Assembly (NCBI RefSeq): GCF_002174125.1
Contig: NZ_NEXX01000002.1
Location: 310,001 to 374,000, forward strand
DNA from: Acinetobacter populi
GTDB taxonomy: Bacteria; Pseudomonadota; Gammaproteobacteria; Pseudomonadales; Moraxellaceae
Direction: 5' to 3'
DNA length: 64,000 nucleotides
Position 1 is the first letter of the stretch. Each line of letters begins with the position of its first letter. Below the pieces are notes generated by a model. The model saw only the letters and a program-made list of their open reading frames with translations, did no database searches and was not told the DNA's origin. The translations under genes and the position numbers were made by a program. Positions 7,827 to 16,528 of the stretch are shown piece after piece.

Positions 7827-9786
7827 TCCAAGTAGTCATGCGGGTGTAAATGACGTCGGTGGTGTACAACCACCGGCAAATTTACCCGATGAAGCTACTA
7901 TAGCCCGTTTGGCAAATGAGTTTTTTTCGACTCTACCCAATTCCGGACAGAATCCTTCCGGTTTAAATTTGGATTTACCGAATGTGGCACCGCCTCCGCA
8001 TCCACCACAACCTGCCGAAAATGTTACGGCATTAAGTGGTCGTGCACCGAATATTGCGTTCCAAAAAGGTCTAAATCCGGAATTGCCCGATCATATTCCC
8101 AATTTACCGGACTATCCCGAACGTCGAGCTGTTGCCTCTGCACCGGTGATTGGCGGGGCAAATTTACCTAAACCGCCCTACGAACCGCATTCACCAAAAA
8201 TTGCCCATCCACAACCCAGTATTCCAGTTGTGGCTGCTGAAGCACCACGTACACAATCGGACTCGCCGTTTTATTTTCTAAACCAGGCATCTGCTAGTTC
8301 AGCACCTAGCTCTGCATATCCAGATTTAAATGATTTTAGTCGTGGTAACGATCATGGCAATATCGCGAAATCCTTTCATTTGCCTTATGGAGATGGCTTA
8401 ACATCTTTATTAAGAAATGATTCGCCTCAGGTGCAAACACCGCAAAACAGTCAATCGGCATTTTATTTTCTGGACGCTTTTCCCCAAAATCAGCCGCATG
8501 TTGGCAATATTCCACAAAGTTATCATGCAGATAAAACGCAGTTTACCCCAAGCAGTGCTCAACCACTTGACGTATTTGCGATCCGCAAGGATTTTCCAAT
8601 CTTGCAAGAACGAGTGAATGGTCGCCCACTGGTCTGGTTTGACAATGCGGCAACCACTCAAAAACCGCAAAGTGTGATTGATCGGATTGCTTATTTTTAT
8701 CAGCATGAAAATTCCAACATTCATCGTGCTGCACATGAGTTGGCTGCGCGTGCTACCGATGCCTATGAACATGCCCGTAATGTTGTGGCACGTTTTATTG
8801 GTGCAAAATCGTCCAAAGAAATCATCTTTGTGCGTGGTACAACCGAAGGCATTAATCTGATTGCAAAAAGTTGGGGTGAGCAAAATATTGGTGAAGGTGA
8901 TGAAATCATTGTCTCCAATCTTGAGCATCATGCCAATATCGTTCCGTGGTATCAATTAACCAAGAAAGTCGGTGCAAAATTACGGGTTATCCCTGTTGAT
9001 GATACCGGTCAGATCATTTTGGAAGAATTACCCAAATTGATCAATGATCGTACTAAGTTGGTGTCGATTACTCAGGTATCCAATGCACTGGGGACTGTAA
9101 CACCTGTTGCAGAAGTCATTCAAATTGCTCATGCCCATGGCGTCAGAGTATTGGTGGATGGTGCGCAATCTGTATCGCATATGCCAACTGATGTACAAGG
9201 TATCGATGCCGATTTCTTTGTGTTCTCAGGCCATAAGGTTTTTGGTCCAACTGGTATTGGCGCAGTGTATGCCAAACCTGAAATTCTGGAAACCATGCCA
9301 GTTTGGGAAGGTGGCGGCAACATGATTCAGGATGTCACTTTCGAACAAGTGGTCTATCAACCTGCACCGAACAAGTTTGAAGCAGGCACAGGTAATATCG
9401 CCGATGCAGTAGGTCTGGGCGCGGCACTTGAATATGTTGAACGTATTGGTATCCAGAACATTGCAGCTTATGAGCATGCTTTACTAGATTATGGTCAAAA
9501 TGCTTTAAGTAGTGTTTCAGGTTTAAGACCAATTGGTACAGCATTGAATAAAGCCAGTGTGATGTCATTTACACTGGAAGGTTATTCAACTGAAGAAGTC
9601 GGTAAAGCGCTGAATCAATACGGTATTGCTGTACGTTCCGGACATCATTGTGCACAACCTATTCTACGTCGTTTTGGTGTAGAACAAACCGTGCGCCCAT
9701 CGGTAGCATTCTATAATACAACTGATGAAATTGATTTAATGGTATCTGTACTGCATCAATTGAGCAAAAAAAGAAGGCAGTACTAA
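7801..9786 (+). CDS. Family 2A encapsulin cargo: cysteine desulfurase with long N-terminal cargo-loading domain
   Basis: This 661-residue PLP enzyme releases sulfur from cysteine as a persulfide inside the encapsulin shell. Residues 1 to about 255 are Pro/Asn/Ser-rich and probably disordered. They hold two copies of a short aromatic motif, SPFYFL (155-160) and SAFYFL (219-224), and this region is the type that targets cargo to the shell. The SufS-like catalytic domain follows from about 257: DNAATTQKP near 281, PLP lysine K479 in FSGHKVFGPTG, and active-site cysteine C617 in SGHHCAQP. The ATG lies inside the shell gene with GTGGAG upstream. A terminator follows. Ordinary SufS/CsdA proteins lack the N-terminal extension. 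Confidence 0.93.
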   Translation: MTTQLTTNNPSSHAGVNDVGGVQPPANLPDEATIARLANEFFSTLPNSGQNPSGLNLDLPNVAPPPHPPQPAENVTALSGRAPNIAFQKGLNPELPDHIPNLPDYPERRAVASAPVIGGANLPKPPYEPHSPKIAHPQPSIPVVAAEAPRTQSDSPFYFLNQASASSAPSSAYPDLNDFSRGNDHGNIAKSFHLPYGDGLTSLLRNDSPQVQTPQNSQSAFYFLDAFPQNQPHVGNIPQSYHADKTQFTPSSAQPLDVFAIRKDFPILQERVNGRPLVWFDNAATTQKPQSVIDRIAYFYQHENSNIHRAAHELAARATDAYEHARNVVARFIGAKSSKEIIFVRGTTEGINLIAKSWGEQNIGEGDEIIVSNLEHHANIVPWYQLTKKVGAKLRVIPVDDTGQIILEELPKLINDRTKLVSITQVSNALGTVTPVAEVIQIAHAHGVRVLVDGAQSVSHMPTDVQGIDADFFVFSGHKVFGPTGIGAVYAKPEILETMPVWEGGGNMIQDVTFEQVVYQPAPNKFEAGTGNIADAVGLGAALEYVERIGIQNIAAYEHALLDYGQNALSSVSGLRPIGTALNKASVMSFTLEGYSTEEVGKALNQYGIAVRSGHHCAQPILRRFGVEQTVRPSVAFYNTTDEIDLMVSVLHQLSKKRRQY

Positions 9787-9815
9787 TCTTCACTGACATT
9801 TGAATCACAAATAAA

Positions 9816-9843
9816 AACCGAATTGTTCGCAATTCGGTTTTTT
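9816..9843 (+). terminator. Terminator of the encapsulin operon
   Basis: AACCGAATTG (9816-9825) pairs perfectly with CAATTCGGTT (9830-9839) around a TTCG loop, followed by T residues. Confidence 0.9.
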
Positions 9844-9872
9844 CATGATTTATCTGTATATGTGTGATCCAT

Positions 9873-9902
9873 AAAAAAACCACCTTCGATCCAAGATGGT
9901 TT
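9873..9902 (-). terminator. Terminator of the sulfonate/cysteine cluster on the minus strand
   Basis: On the minus strand AACCATCTT pairs with AAGGTGGTT (one G-U) around a 6-base loop and runs into T7. It lies 35 bp beyond the rhodanese stop codon and backs onto the encapsulin operon terminator. Confidence 0.8.
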
Positions 9903-9936
9903 CTAAACTAGAATTATCTTTAAGTTAAAAATACCC

Positions 9937-11529
9937 TTAAATTACAAAAAATCCATGCGTATTATCTGCCTTGAGTTGATCAACTAATCCATATTCCCAT
10001 TCAAGATAAGCATTCATCGCCTGTTCGGAATTATCTGTACCTTCATATGGACGTTTATAGCGATCAATTTGTTCCGATAACAACACATGATTTTCTGTAT
10101 CCACTGCATTGCCCTGTGCTTTCCATGCAGCATTACCACCTTGCAACACATACACCGGTTGTTGTGTCCATTTTTCAATCTGGCTCACAGCATATTGTGC
10201 CAATAAGCTGGTGCCACAGGTCACAACAATGGGTTGATCGGTGGCAATTTTCCCATTTTGAAAGAGCGCATCAATGTCTTTACGCAATGCCCATTTTGCC
10301 GTTGGAATATGCCCTTTTTTATAATTGGCACTGGTGGTGAAATCCAGAATTGTTACATCCTGCTGCTGTGCAATCCATTCGGCCAGTTCTGTAACCGAAA
10401 TAGCATGCTCAATATGATTGGCTGGAACTTTGGCCTGCCATGCACCCTGCTCGGTCAGGATTGTTGCATAATCATCTTCCAGTACATAGACCTCCCAATT
10501 CATCTGTGCCAGCCACGACCCTGTCATATATGCCCGTACTAATGCATCATCGAGTAACACGATTCTGGCACCACGTACACTGGCATAATGATCGGTTTCC
10601 TGCACCAGTTGCCCACCGGCAATCCAGCGACTATCCGGTATATGTGCCGTAATATATTCCTCTTCGGAACGTACATCAAAAACATAAGTAGTACGCTCGG
10701 TTTCAGCACGCAATTGTGTCAACTGTGCCAGATCAATAGTTTTTACACCGGCACGTTGTGCCAGATCTTTCGCATTGTCTAAAATACTTTGCCGGTCGTT
10801 TTGCCCGCTAAAATCTTTATATTGTGCGGCTTGCTGAGTTGCCAATGTCTGCCCTGCAAGCGTCCAGCCAATGGTACCATTTCGCAAAGCATAGACCTGA
10901 TGTGGAATTCGGGCATTAATTAAAGACTGAGTGCCAATCAAACTACGTGTCCGTCCGGCACAATTGACAATAATTTTGGTTTCCGAATCTTTGACAATAT
11001 CCTGTGCACGCAACACCAGTTCTGCTCCGGGAACACTTACGCCCTGTGGAATACTCATGGTTTGGTATTCGTCATAGCGACGGGCATCCAGAATCACAAT
11101 ATTATCATTCTGATCAATGAGCTGTTTGACTTCCTGAGCGCTCAAAGAAGGGGTATGTTTAAAATGTTCAACCCACTCGCCAAATGCTTTACTGGCAGAA
11201 TTAACATCAATAAATAATTCTCCGCCAGCTGCCTGCCAAGCGTTTAAATCACCTTCTAGTAAGGACAATTGCTGATAACCCAACTGTTGTAGTTTTTCGA
11301 TGGTCTGATGTGCCAAACCTTCGCCATTGTCATAAATCACAATATCGGTATCCAGCCGCGGAATACGATTCAAAACTTCAATTTCCAGCCGTGAAAAAGA
11401 AATATTGACCGCAAATAATGGATGTCCCTGAGCATAGAGATCTTCTTCACGTACGTCAACGATAGCAATTTCCTGACCATCAATCAGCTTTTGACGAATA
11501 TCCTGATAATTTTGAGTAGCAACTGTCAT
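9937..11529 (-). CDS. Four-domain rhodanese-family sulfurtransferase
   Basis: The 530-residue protein consists of four consecutive rhodanese-like domains (roughly 1-125, 126-250, 260-375 and 380-490). The second has a CxxxxR-type active loop, VNCAGRTRSL, and the fourth has VTCGTSLLAQ. The first (IYDNGEGLAHQ) and third (LLDDALVRAYM) lack the catalytic cysteine and are probably structural. Rhodaneses transfer sulfane sulfur to thiols, cyanide or protein acceptors; the acceptor here is unknown. The start overlaps the stop of the cysteine dioxygenase gene by four bases (ATGA), so the two are translationally coupled and probably act on the same thiol or sulfane pool. A minus-strand terminator follows. 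Confidence 0.88.
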   Translation of the reverse strand: MTVATQNYQDIRQKLIDGQEIAIVDVREEDLYAQGHPLFAVNISFSRLEIEVLNRIPRLDTDIVIYDNGEGLAHQTIEKLQQLGYQQLSLLEGDLNAWQAAGGELFIDVNSASKAFGEWVEHFKHTPSLSAQEVKQLIDQNDNIVILDARRYDEYQTMSIPQGVSVPGAELVLRAQDIVKDSETKIIVNCAGRTRSLIGTQSLINARIPHQVYALRNGTIGWTLAGQTLATQQAAQYKDFSGQNDRQSILDNAKDLAQRAGVKTIDLAQLTQLRAETERTTYVFDVRSEEEYITAHIPDSRWIAGGQLVQETDHYASVRGARIVLLDDALVRAYMTGSWLAQMNWEVYVLEDDYATILTEQGAWQAKVPANHIEHAISVTELAEWIAQQQDVTILDFTTSANYKKGHIPTAKWALRKDIDALFQNGKIATDQPIVVTCGTSLLAQYAVSQIEKWTQQPVYVLQGGNAAWKAQGNAVDTENHVLLSEQIDRYKRPYEGTDNSEQAMNAYLEWEYGLVDQLKADNTHGFFVI

Positions 11530-12092
11530 GATTTAAATTCCTGATTTGAATAGCCTGAAATAAACGGTTTGGCACGGCCTTCGGCATCAAAACTAAAGCG
11601 TTTGACTTGACCAATATCTGCGCCATAAATATGAATACTGATCGAAACCCGATCCTGAAATGCATTACTGACCTGATGAATATCACCCTGTTCCGGGGTG
11701 AAAAAATCAATATCGGTTTCATTTAACACATCCGCTGGGTCCACTGGGATTAAGCGATCATGTTCACGTTGATAACGCTGTGAAATTTCCGCACCCTGTA
11801 ACACGCCCACGACACCCCAAACTTCATGATTGTGAATCGGGGTGGTTTGATTGGGTCCCCAGACAAAACTCACAATCGAAAATCGTGACTGCGGATCGAG
11901 GTACAATAAATATTGCTGATAATGCTGCGGATGTTCCTGCCGGAATTGTTGCGGCAACCAGTCTTTTTGGCTTAATAAAGTCTTGAACTCGGGAATAAAG
12001 GATCTAATTAACTGTTCTCCCTGAATTCCCTGTGCCAAACCTTGTTCAATTTTTGCAGTTAGAGGATGCAATTGTTCGATTAAATCTGTCAT
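11526..12092 (-). CDS. Cysteine dioxygenase family protein
   Basis: This 188-residue cupin of the cysteine dioxygenase type I family oxidises a thiol (cysteine or a related mercapto acid) to the sulfinate with an Fe(II) centre. The three metal ligands are visible as H87 and H89 in TTPIHNHEVWGVVG and H139 in QGDIHQVSN. Length is typical for bacterial members. It overlaps the downstream rhodanese gene and lies 5 bp after a sulfonate-type binding protein gene, so it belongs to a sulfur assimilation/oxidation operon. Which thiol is used (cysteine, 3-mercaptopropionate or another) cannot be told from sequence alone. Confidence 0.88.
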   Translation of the reverse strand: MTDLIEQLHPLTAKIEQGLAQGIQGEQLIRSFIPEFKTLLSQKDWLPQQFRQEHPQHYQQYLLYLDPQSRFSIVSFVWGPNQTTPIHNHEVWGVVGVLQGAEISQRYQREHDRLIPVDPADVLNETDIDFFTPEQGDIHQVSNAFQDRVSISIHIYGADIGQVKRFSFDAEGRAKPFISGYSNQEFKS

Positions 12093-12097
12093 CGGAT

Positions 12098-13093
12098 TTA
12101 CTTGGTCACCTTAAAGCCTTGATCAAATGAATTGCTGACATCAAACTGTTTATTGATCAATTGGTACTTGGTATAAAAGTCTGCGGTTTCCTGCGAGGTT
12201 TTAATTACATCGGCATCAATTGGATCCCAGCTTGAATTTCTGCGTTTAAAAGCAAGAATTCCTACGTCTTCTGGTAAACCGACAATTTTGGCATATTCCT
12301 TACCAAATTCTTCTGCATGCTCATTGGTCCAGATTTGTGATGCTTTTAAGCGATAAATGAAATCCTGAATCGCAACCCGTTTTTGCTGATCTTCCAGTGC
12401 TTTTTGTGTTCCGGCCAGAAAGATATAACCGGAATATAAACCACGACCATTGGCAACAATGCGGTAATGATCTTTTAACTCGGCATATGCTGTATAGGGA
12501 TCCCAAACTACCCAGGCATCAACGGAACCATTCTCAACTGCAAGTTTTCCATCAGCGGGCGGCAAAAATTTAAAAGTCACATCTTCAGGTTTTAATCCTT
12601 GCTGTTCTAAAACTTTTAAAGTTAAAAGATGACTGATTGAACCTTTATTCATGGTCAGACTTTTGCCTTTTAAATCCTTGGCAGATTTAATCGGACTATT
12701 TTCTGGAACCAAAATAGCTGTTGGGTAAGGGTCTGTTTTATAGACTGCAATTGCCTTAGCAGTTCCACCATTGGCATTGGCAAATAAAAATGGTGCATCA
12801 CCCAGATAACCAATATCAATACCTTCTACTTTTAAGGCTTCTGCGACAGGTGCTGCGGCTGGAAACTCATACCAGTTAATTTTATAATCGACGCCTTTTA
12901 ACGCCCCTGATGCTTCAAGCTGCGCACGCATATTACCTTTTTGGTCACCAATTTTTAGTACGACTTCAGATTTTGCTAGAGATGCCTGTGAAGAATCTAC
13001 ATTTTTTGCAGCCTCTTGCTTATTACAACCCAGCAAAGTCAATGTACTGAGTAGCGCAGTAAATAATGCCAATTTCTTTTTTGTCATTTTCAT
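12098..13093 (-). CDS. Sulfonate-type ABC transporter substrate-binding lipoprotein (copy nearest the dioxygenase)
   Basis: A 331-residue periplasmic binding protein of the SsuA/TauA (NMT1-like) family. The N terminus is a lipoprotein signal ending in the lipobox LTLLGC, with the modified cysteine near residue 23. The segments DIGYLGDAPFLFANANGG and VDAWVVWDPYTAYAE are typical of the family, whose members bind aliphatic sulfonates, taurine or related compounds. AGGATAG precedes the ATG. It sits 10 bp after the monooxygenase and 5 bp before the dioxygenase. No ABC ATPase or permease gene is present in the cluster. Confidence 0.88.
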   Translation of the reverse strand: MKMTKKKLALFTALLSTLTLLGCNKQEAAKNVDSSQASLAKSEVVLKIGDQKGNMRAQLEASGALKGVDYKINWYEFPAAAPVAEALKVEGIDIGYLGDAPFLFANANGGTAKAIAVYKTDPYPTAILVPENSPIKSAKDLKGKSLTMNKGSISHLLTLKVLEQQGLKPEDVTFKFLPPADGKLAVENGSVDAWVVWDPYTAYAELKDHYRIVANGRGLYSGYIFLAGTQKALEDQQKRVAIQDFIYRLKASQIWTNEHAEEFGKEYAKIVGLPEDVGILAFKRRNSSWDPIDADVIKTSQETADFYTKYQLINKQFDVSNSFDQGFKVTK

Positions 13094-13103
13094 CTATCCT
13101 CAA

Positions 13104-14189
13104 TTAGGCAATTTTTTGTTGTGCCTGATCAACAGCAGCAGTTTTTTCACGAATTAAAGGAATCAGTTCCTTGCCATAATCTTTTGCATCTTCAAGTGGA
13201 TCAAAACCACGAATCAGCACATTTTCAATACCCAATTTATAATAATCGGCAATGGATTCCGCCACTTGCTCAGGCGTTCCCACCAATGCAGTTGAGTTAT
13301 AGTTTCCTTTTACCAGTGATACGATACCAGTCCATAAATTACGGTCCAGTACCTCGCCATGTTGTGCAGCTTCAAGTAAGCGTTGTCCACCAACACCGGG
13401 ATGTTTAAAGTGAATCCCCTGTGTGCCTGTTTGCTCAAGCTGTTGTTTGGTTTTTTGATAAATATCCTGTGCCTTTTCCCAAGCCTGTTTTTCACTATCA
13501 GCAATAATCGGGCGGAAGGAAATGTTATATTGCAATTGACGCTGCTGTTCGGCCAATAACGGGGCCAGTTTTTCAATATGCTCTTTAGCACCAGCAAGAG
13601 GTTCACCCCATAGCGCATAGACATCGGCATGTTTTGCAGCAATTTTTAATGCTTCTTCAGAAGAACCACCAAAATAAATGGGTAAATGCGCTTGCAGTGG
13701 TTTAATTTCGGAATACGCATCGACGACTTGATAATATTCACCCTGATAATTAAAAGGTGTCTGGGCATACCAAGTATTTTGCACAATATCCAAAAATTCA
13801 TCAGTTCGCGCATAACGCTGCTGTTTATTTAAAAAATCACCATCTTTTTGCTGATCTGTATCGCTAGCACCAGAAATAATGTGTACAGCCAAACGGCCAT
13901 CAGTTAAATGATCTAATGTCGCCAATTTACGTGCAGCCACCGTAGGAGATACAAATCCGGGACGATGGGCTAACAGGAATTTAATTTTTTGGGTATGCGC
14001 TGCGGCATATGCCGTAATCAAAAAACCATCTGGTTGATCAGACCAATACCCCACCAGAATACGATCAAAGCCCGCTGCTTCATGCGCCTGTGCAAATTTT
14101 GCAATATAATCTTTATCAAATGTTGTGGTTGCAGGAATAATTTCTGACACTTCACGGTGTCCAATCATCCCTAAAATTTGAATTGCCAT
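13104..14189 (-). CDS. LLM-class FMN-dependent alkanesulfonate-type monooxygenase
   Basis: The 361-residue luciferase-like monooxygenase resembles SsuD, which uses FMNH2 and O2 to split alkanesulfonates into aldehyde and sulfite. Family features include GFDRILVGYWSDQPDGFL, FLLAHRPGFVSPTVAARKLA and the flavin-binding GRLAVHIISG. The C-terminal VGTPEQVAESIADYYKLGI is also typical. No partner FMN reductase gene is in the window. It is flanked by a LysR gene (99 bp upstream) and the binding protein, consistent with induction under sulfate limitation. The exact substrate is not determined. Confidence 0.88.
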   Translation of the reverse strand: MAIQILGMIGHREVSEIIPATTTFDKDYIAKFAQAHEAAGFDRILVGYWSDQPDGFLITAYAAAHTQKIKFLLAHRPGFVSPTVAARKLATLDHLTDGRLAVHIISGASDTDQQKDGDFLNKQQRYARTDEFLDIVQNTWYAQTPFNYQGEYYQVVDAYSEIKPLQAHLPIYFGGSSEEALKIAAKHADVYALWGEPLAGAKEHIEKLAPLLAEQQRQLQYNISFRPIIADSEKQAWEKAQDIYQKTKQQLEQTGTQGIHFKHPGVGGQRLLEAAQHGEVLDRNLWTGIVSLVKGNYNSTALVGTPEQVAESIADYYKLGIENVLIRGFDPLEDAKDYGKELIPLIREKTAAVDQAQQKIA

Positions 14190-14288
14190 GGTTTAACCTA
14201 TTGGAATTTAACTTGAGCATAGGATAAAACGACAGCATTTATATTAAAAATAAATATTAAATATAACCTAATATCAAAAATGGGAATA

Positions 14289-15185
14289 CTAAACCAATCC
14301 TAATATTCCTCTGAGTTGTTGTGAGATATCTTCCAATATTTGATGGCATGCTGCATCAGCATGTTGTTGTACTTTGGCATAGAGCAAGCTGTCAAATGGA
14401 AAACCTTCCATATCCAACGCCACCAATTGGTGGGCATATTCACTATATTCGAGTAATTGTCTGGGCATCAGACCAATACCATGGCCTTGTGCAATCAGTT
14501 CCATATGGCTTTTTGAGCCAGTAATTTCAACTTTTATATTCGGTGACAGTTGATGCTCCGCAAGAATTTTGCCAAGGTAGGCACGATAACCACAGCCTTC
14601 GTGATTTAAAATCCAACCTAAGCGCTGACAGTCCTGTAAGGTCTGCAATGCTGTTTTCTTTAATTTTTGCGTAATCACAGGCACGATATTTAATTTTGCA
14701 ATACTATGCAAATGTTGATCTTGCTGAATTCCGGGAATATCTGTGGTGGTTAAAATCACAATATCCAATTTATTTTGTGCAAATAATTCGACTAAATCTG
14801 TACTCCATCCCGTTGATATTTCAAATTTTAGCTGGGGATAATGCTGGTTTTTATAGGCCATAATGTGATTTAAGCTGATGTCTGCAATACTGGTCGCAAT
14901 CCCGATACGAATGCTATTTTGCTCGGTTTTTAATGCCATCAATAGGTGATTAAACTGACGAATCTGCTGATTGATCTGCTGGCATTGTTCATAAACAGCG
15001 ATTCCATTTTGCGTCAGCTTTAAAGGACGGGAGGTTCGATCAAACAAAATCAAACCAACATCCTGCTCCAAATTTTGAATCCGTTTGGTGATTGCAGGTT
15101 GGGAGATATTTAACTTTTTAGCGGCCAGACTGGTATTTTGCAAATCGACAAAGGTAACAAAGGCTTCTATATCTTCTAGCTTCAT
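14289..15185 (-). CDS. LysR-family transcriptional regulator of the sulfonate cluster
   Basis: This 298-residue regulator has an N-terminal winged helix (MKLEDIEAFVTFVDLQNTSL, recognition segment SLAAKKLNISQPAITKRIQ) and a periplasmic-binding-like effector domain. Its position between two sulfonate binding proteins and upstream of the monooxygenase, all on the same strand, points to local control, as for Cbl/SsuR-type regulators of sulfonate use. The 99-bp gap to the monooxygenase is very AT-rich with several TTATATT/AATATAA-like half sites where it could bind. The effector is unknown. Confidence 0.88.
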   Translation of the reverse strand: MKLEDIEAFVTFVDLQNTSLAAKKLNISQPAITKRIQNLEQDVGLILFDRTSRPLKLTQNGIAVYEQCQQINQQIRQFNHLLMALKTEQNSIRIGIATSIADISLNHIMAYKNQHYPQLKFEISTGWSTDLVELFAQNKLDIVILTTTDIPGIQQDQHLHSIAKLNIVPVITQKLKKTALQTLQDCQRLGWILNHEGCGYRAYLGKILAEHQLSPNIKVEITGSKSHMELIAQGHGIGLMPRQLLEYSEYAHQLVALDMEGFPFDSLLYAKVQQHADAACHQILEDISQQLRGILGLV

Positions 15186-15275
15186 AATATGTGTTCAAAT
15201 GCTCTATATCAAAATTTTAATCTGTTTTGATCACAATCACCAGCCATGCTGATGATTGTAAAAAAAGATATTTAT

Positions 15276-16271
15276 TTAAGGCTGTGTATGGAAAATTTGA
15301 GAGCTTTTTGCATCAATATTTTTAGGCAATAAACCTTCCTTAAAGAATGCATCTGCAATTTTTTGCTGATCCAGCAAATCTTCTGCGGTTACCGCTTCAA
15401 CCTGATAAGAACGGTGTGCATTGGCTTGCTGTACCACATCCAAAGGTAAATTTCCCCAAAGTGGTGCCAGAATTTTTGCTGCATCCTCAGGAGAATTTTT
15501 TACCCATTCTGCTTTGGCTTTTAATGCAGCAATAATTTGTTCAATCACTTCAGGATGTTGTTCGGTAAAACTGCTTGACGCCAGATAATAACGTTTATAG
15601 CTTGCCAGACCTTCACCTGTGGTTAAAATTTTGGCATGTTGTTGAATTTGACCACTAGATACATACGGCTCCCAAGTTACCCATGCGGCAACGCTGCCAT
15701 GCTCAAATGCTGCACGACCATCTGCCGGTGTCAGCCATGATGGCGTAATATCCTTTAGGCTTAATCCAGCTTTATTCAATGCTTCAATTAATAAATAATG
15801 ACTACCCGCAGCTTTGGTCACCGCAATTTTTTTGCCTTTTAAATCTGCCAGTGTCTTAATCTGTGAATTGGCAGGAATGAGGATCGCCTGAGCAGTAGGT
15901 GATGCCGCTTCTTTGGCATAGTAGGTAATCTGTGCATCAGCTGCCTGTGCAAAAACTGGTACAGTATCCGCCACATCGGCAGACACATCAATATTTCCGA
16001 CATTCAGTGCTTCCAGTAAAGGTAAACCACTGGTAAATTCATGCCAACTGACTTTATATCCCTGTTTTGCCAGTTGCTGATCCAGTTCACCACTTTGCTT
16101 AAGCAGGGTTAATAAGGTCGAAGATTTTTGATAACCAATACGCACAACCTGTTGCGAGGTCGCGGTTTTTTCATTTTGTTGTTGAGCACTGGACTCAGGT
16201 GATTTAGTGCAGGCAGCCAAGAGAATAATGCCCATCAATACACTGAACCATAACAACAATTTTTTAGCCAT
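15276..16271 (-). CDS. Sulfonate-type ABC transporter substrate-binding lipoprotein (second copy)
   Basis: The 331-residue protein belongs to the same SsuA/TauA family as the gene at 12098-13093. It has a lipoprotein signal with lipobox ILLAAC near residue 21, then VRIGYQKSSTLLTLLKQSGE, DVSADVADTVPVFAQAADA and VAAWVTWEPYVSSGQI. It is the first gene of the minus-strand cluster and has its own ~257-bp upstream region, where an extremely AT-rich stretch (about 16390-16480) could hold the promoter. The two copies are clearly diverged, so they may serve different sulfonates. No membrane component is encoded nearby. Confidence 0.88.
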   Translation of the reverse strand: MAKKLLLWFSVLMGIILLAACTKSPESSAQQQNEKTATSQQVVRIGYQKSSTLLTLLKQSGELDQQLAKQGYKVSWHEFTSGLPLLEALNVGNIDVSADVADTVPVFAQAADAQITYYAKEAASPTAQAILIPANSQIKTLADLKGKKIAVTKAAGSHYLLIEALNKAGLSLKDITPSWLTPADGRAAFEHGSVAAWVTWEPYVSSGQIQQHAKILTTGEGLASYKRYYLASSSFTEQHPEVIEQIIAALKAKAEWVKNSPEDAAKILAPLWGNLPLDVVQQANAHRSYQVEAVTAEDLLDQQKIADAFFKEGLLPKNIDAKSSQIFHTQP

Positions 16272-16528
16272 GATCTATATCCTATGACAATATCGATGAG
16301 AGAAATTTAGCCATACTCAAGGCAAGACATCGAACCAGATTCAATCTCTATATAAATTTCATCTCAAAAGGAAGGTGTAGGACAATCACGGTATAACAAA
16401 AGACTAAATTAATATAATAAATCTTATATATAAACTAATATCACAAATAGATATATAAACCAAAAAATTCAGTCAAAATAATAAAATTGCAGCCTCCTTT
16501 CCATGTTGTGATGCTTTAACAAATCTTT

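Noticed and set aside
8410..8955. 181-codon minus-strand frame inside the cysteine desulfurase gene
   Set aside because: Antisense shadow of a clear gene, with no family resemblance of its own.
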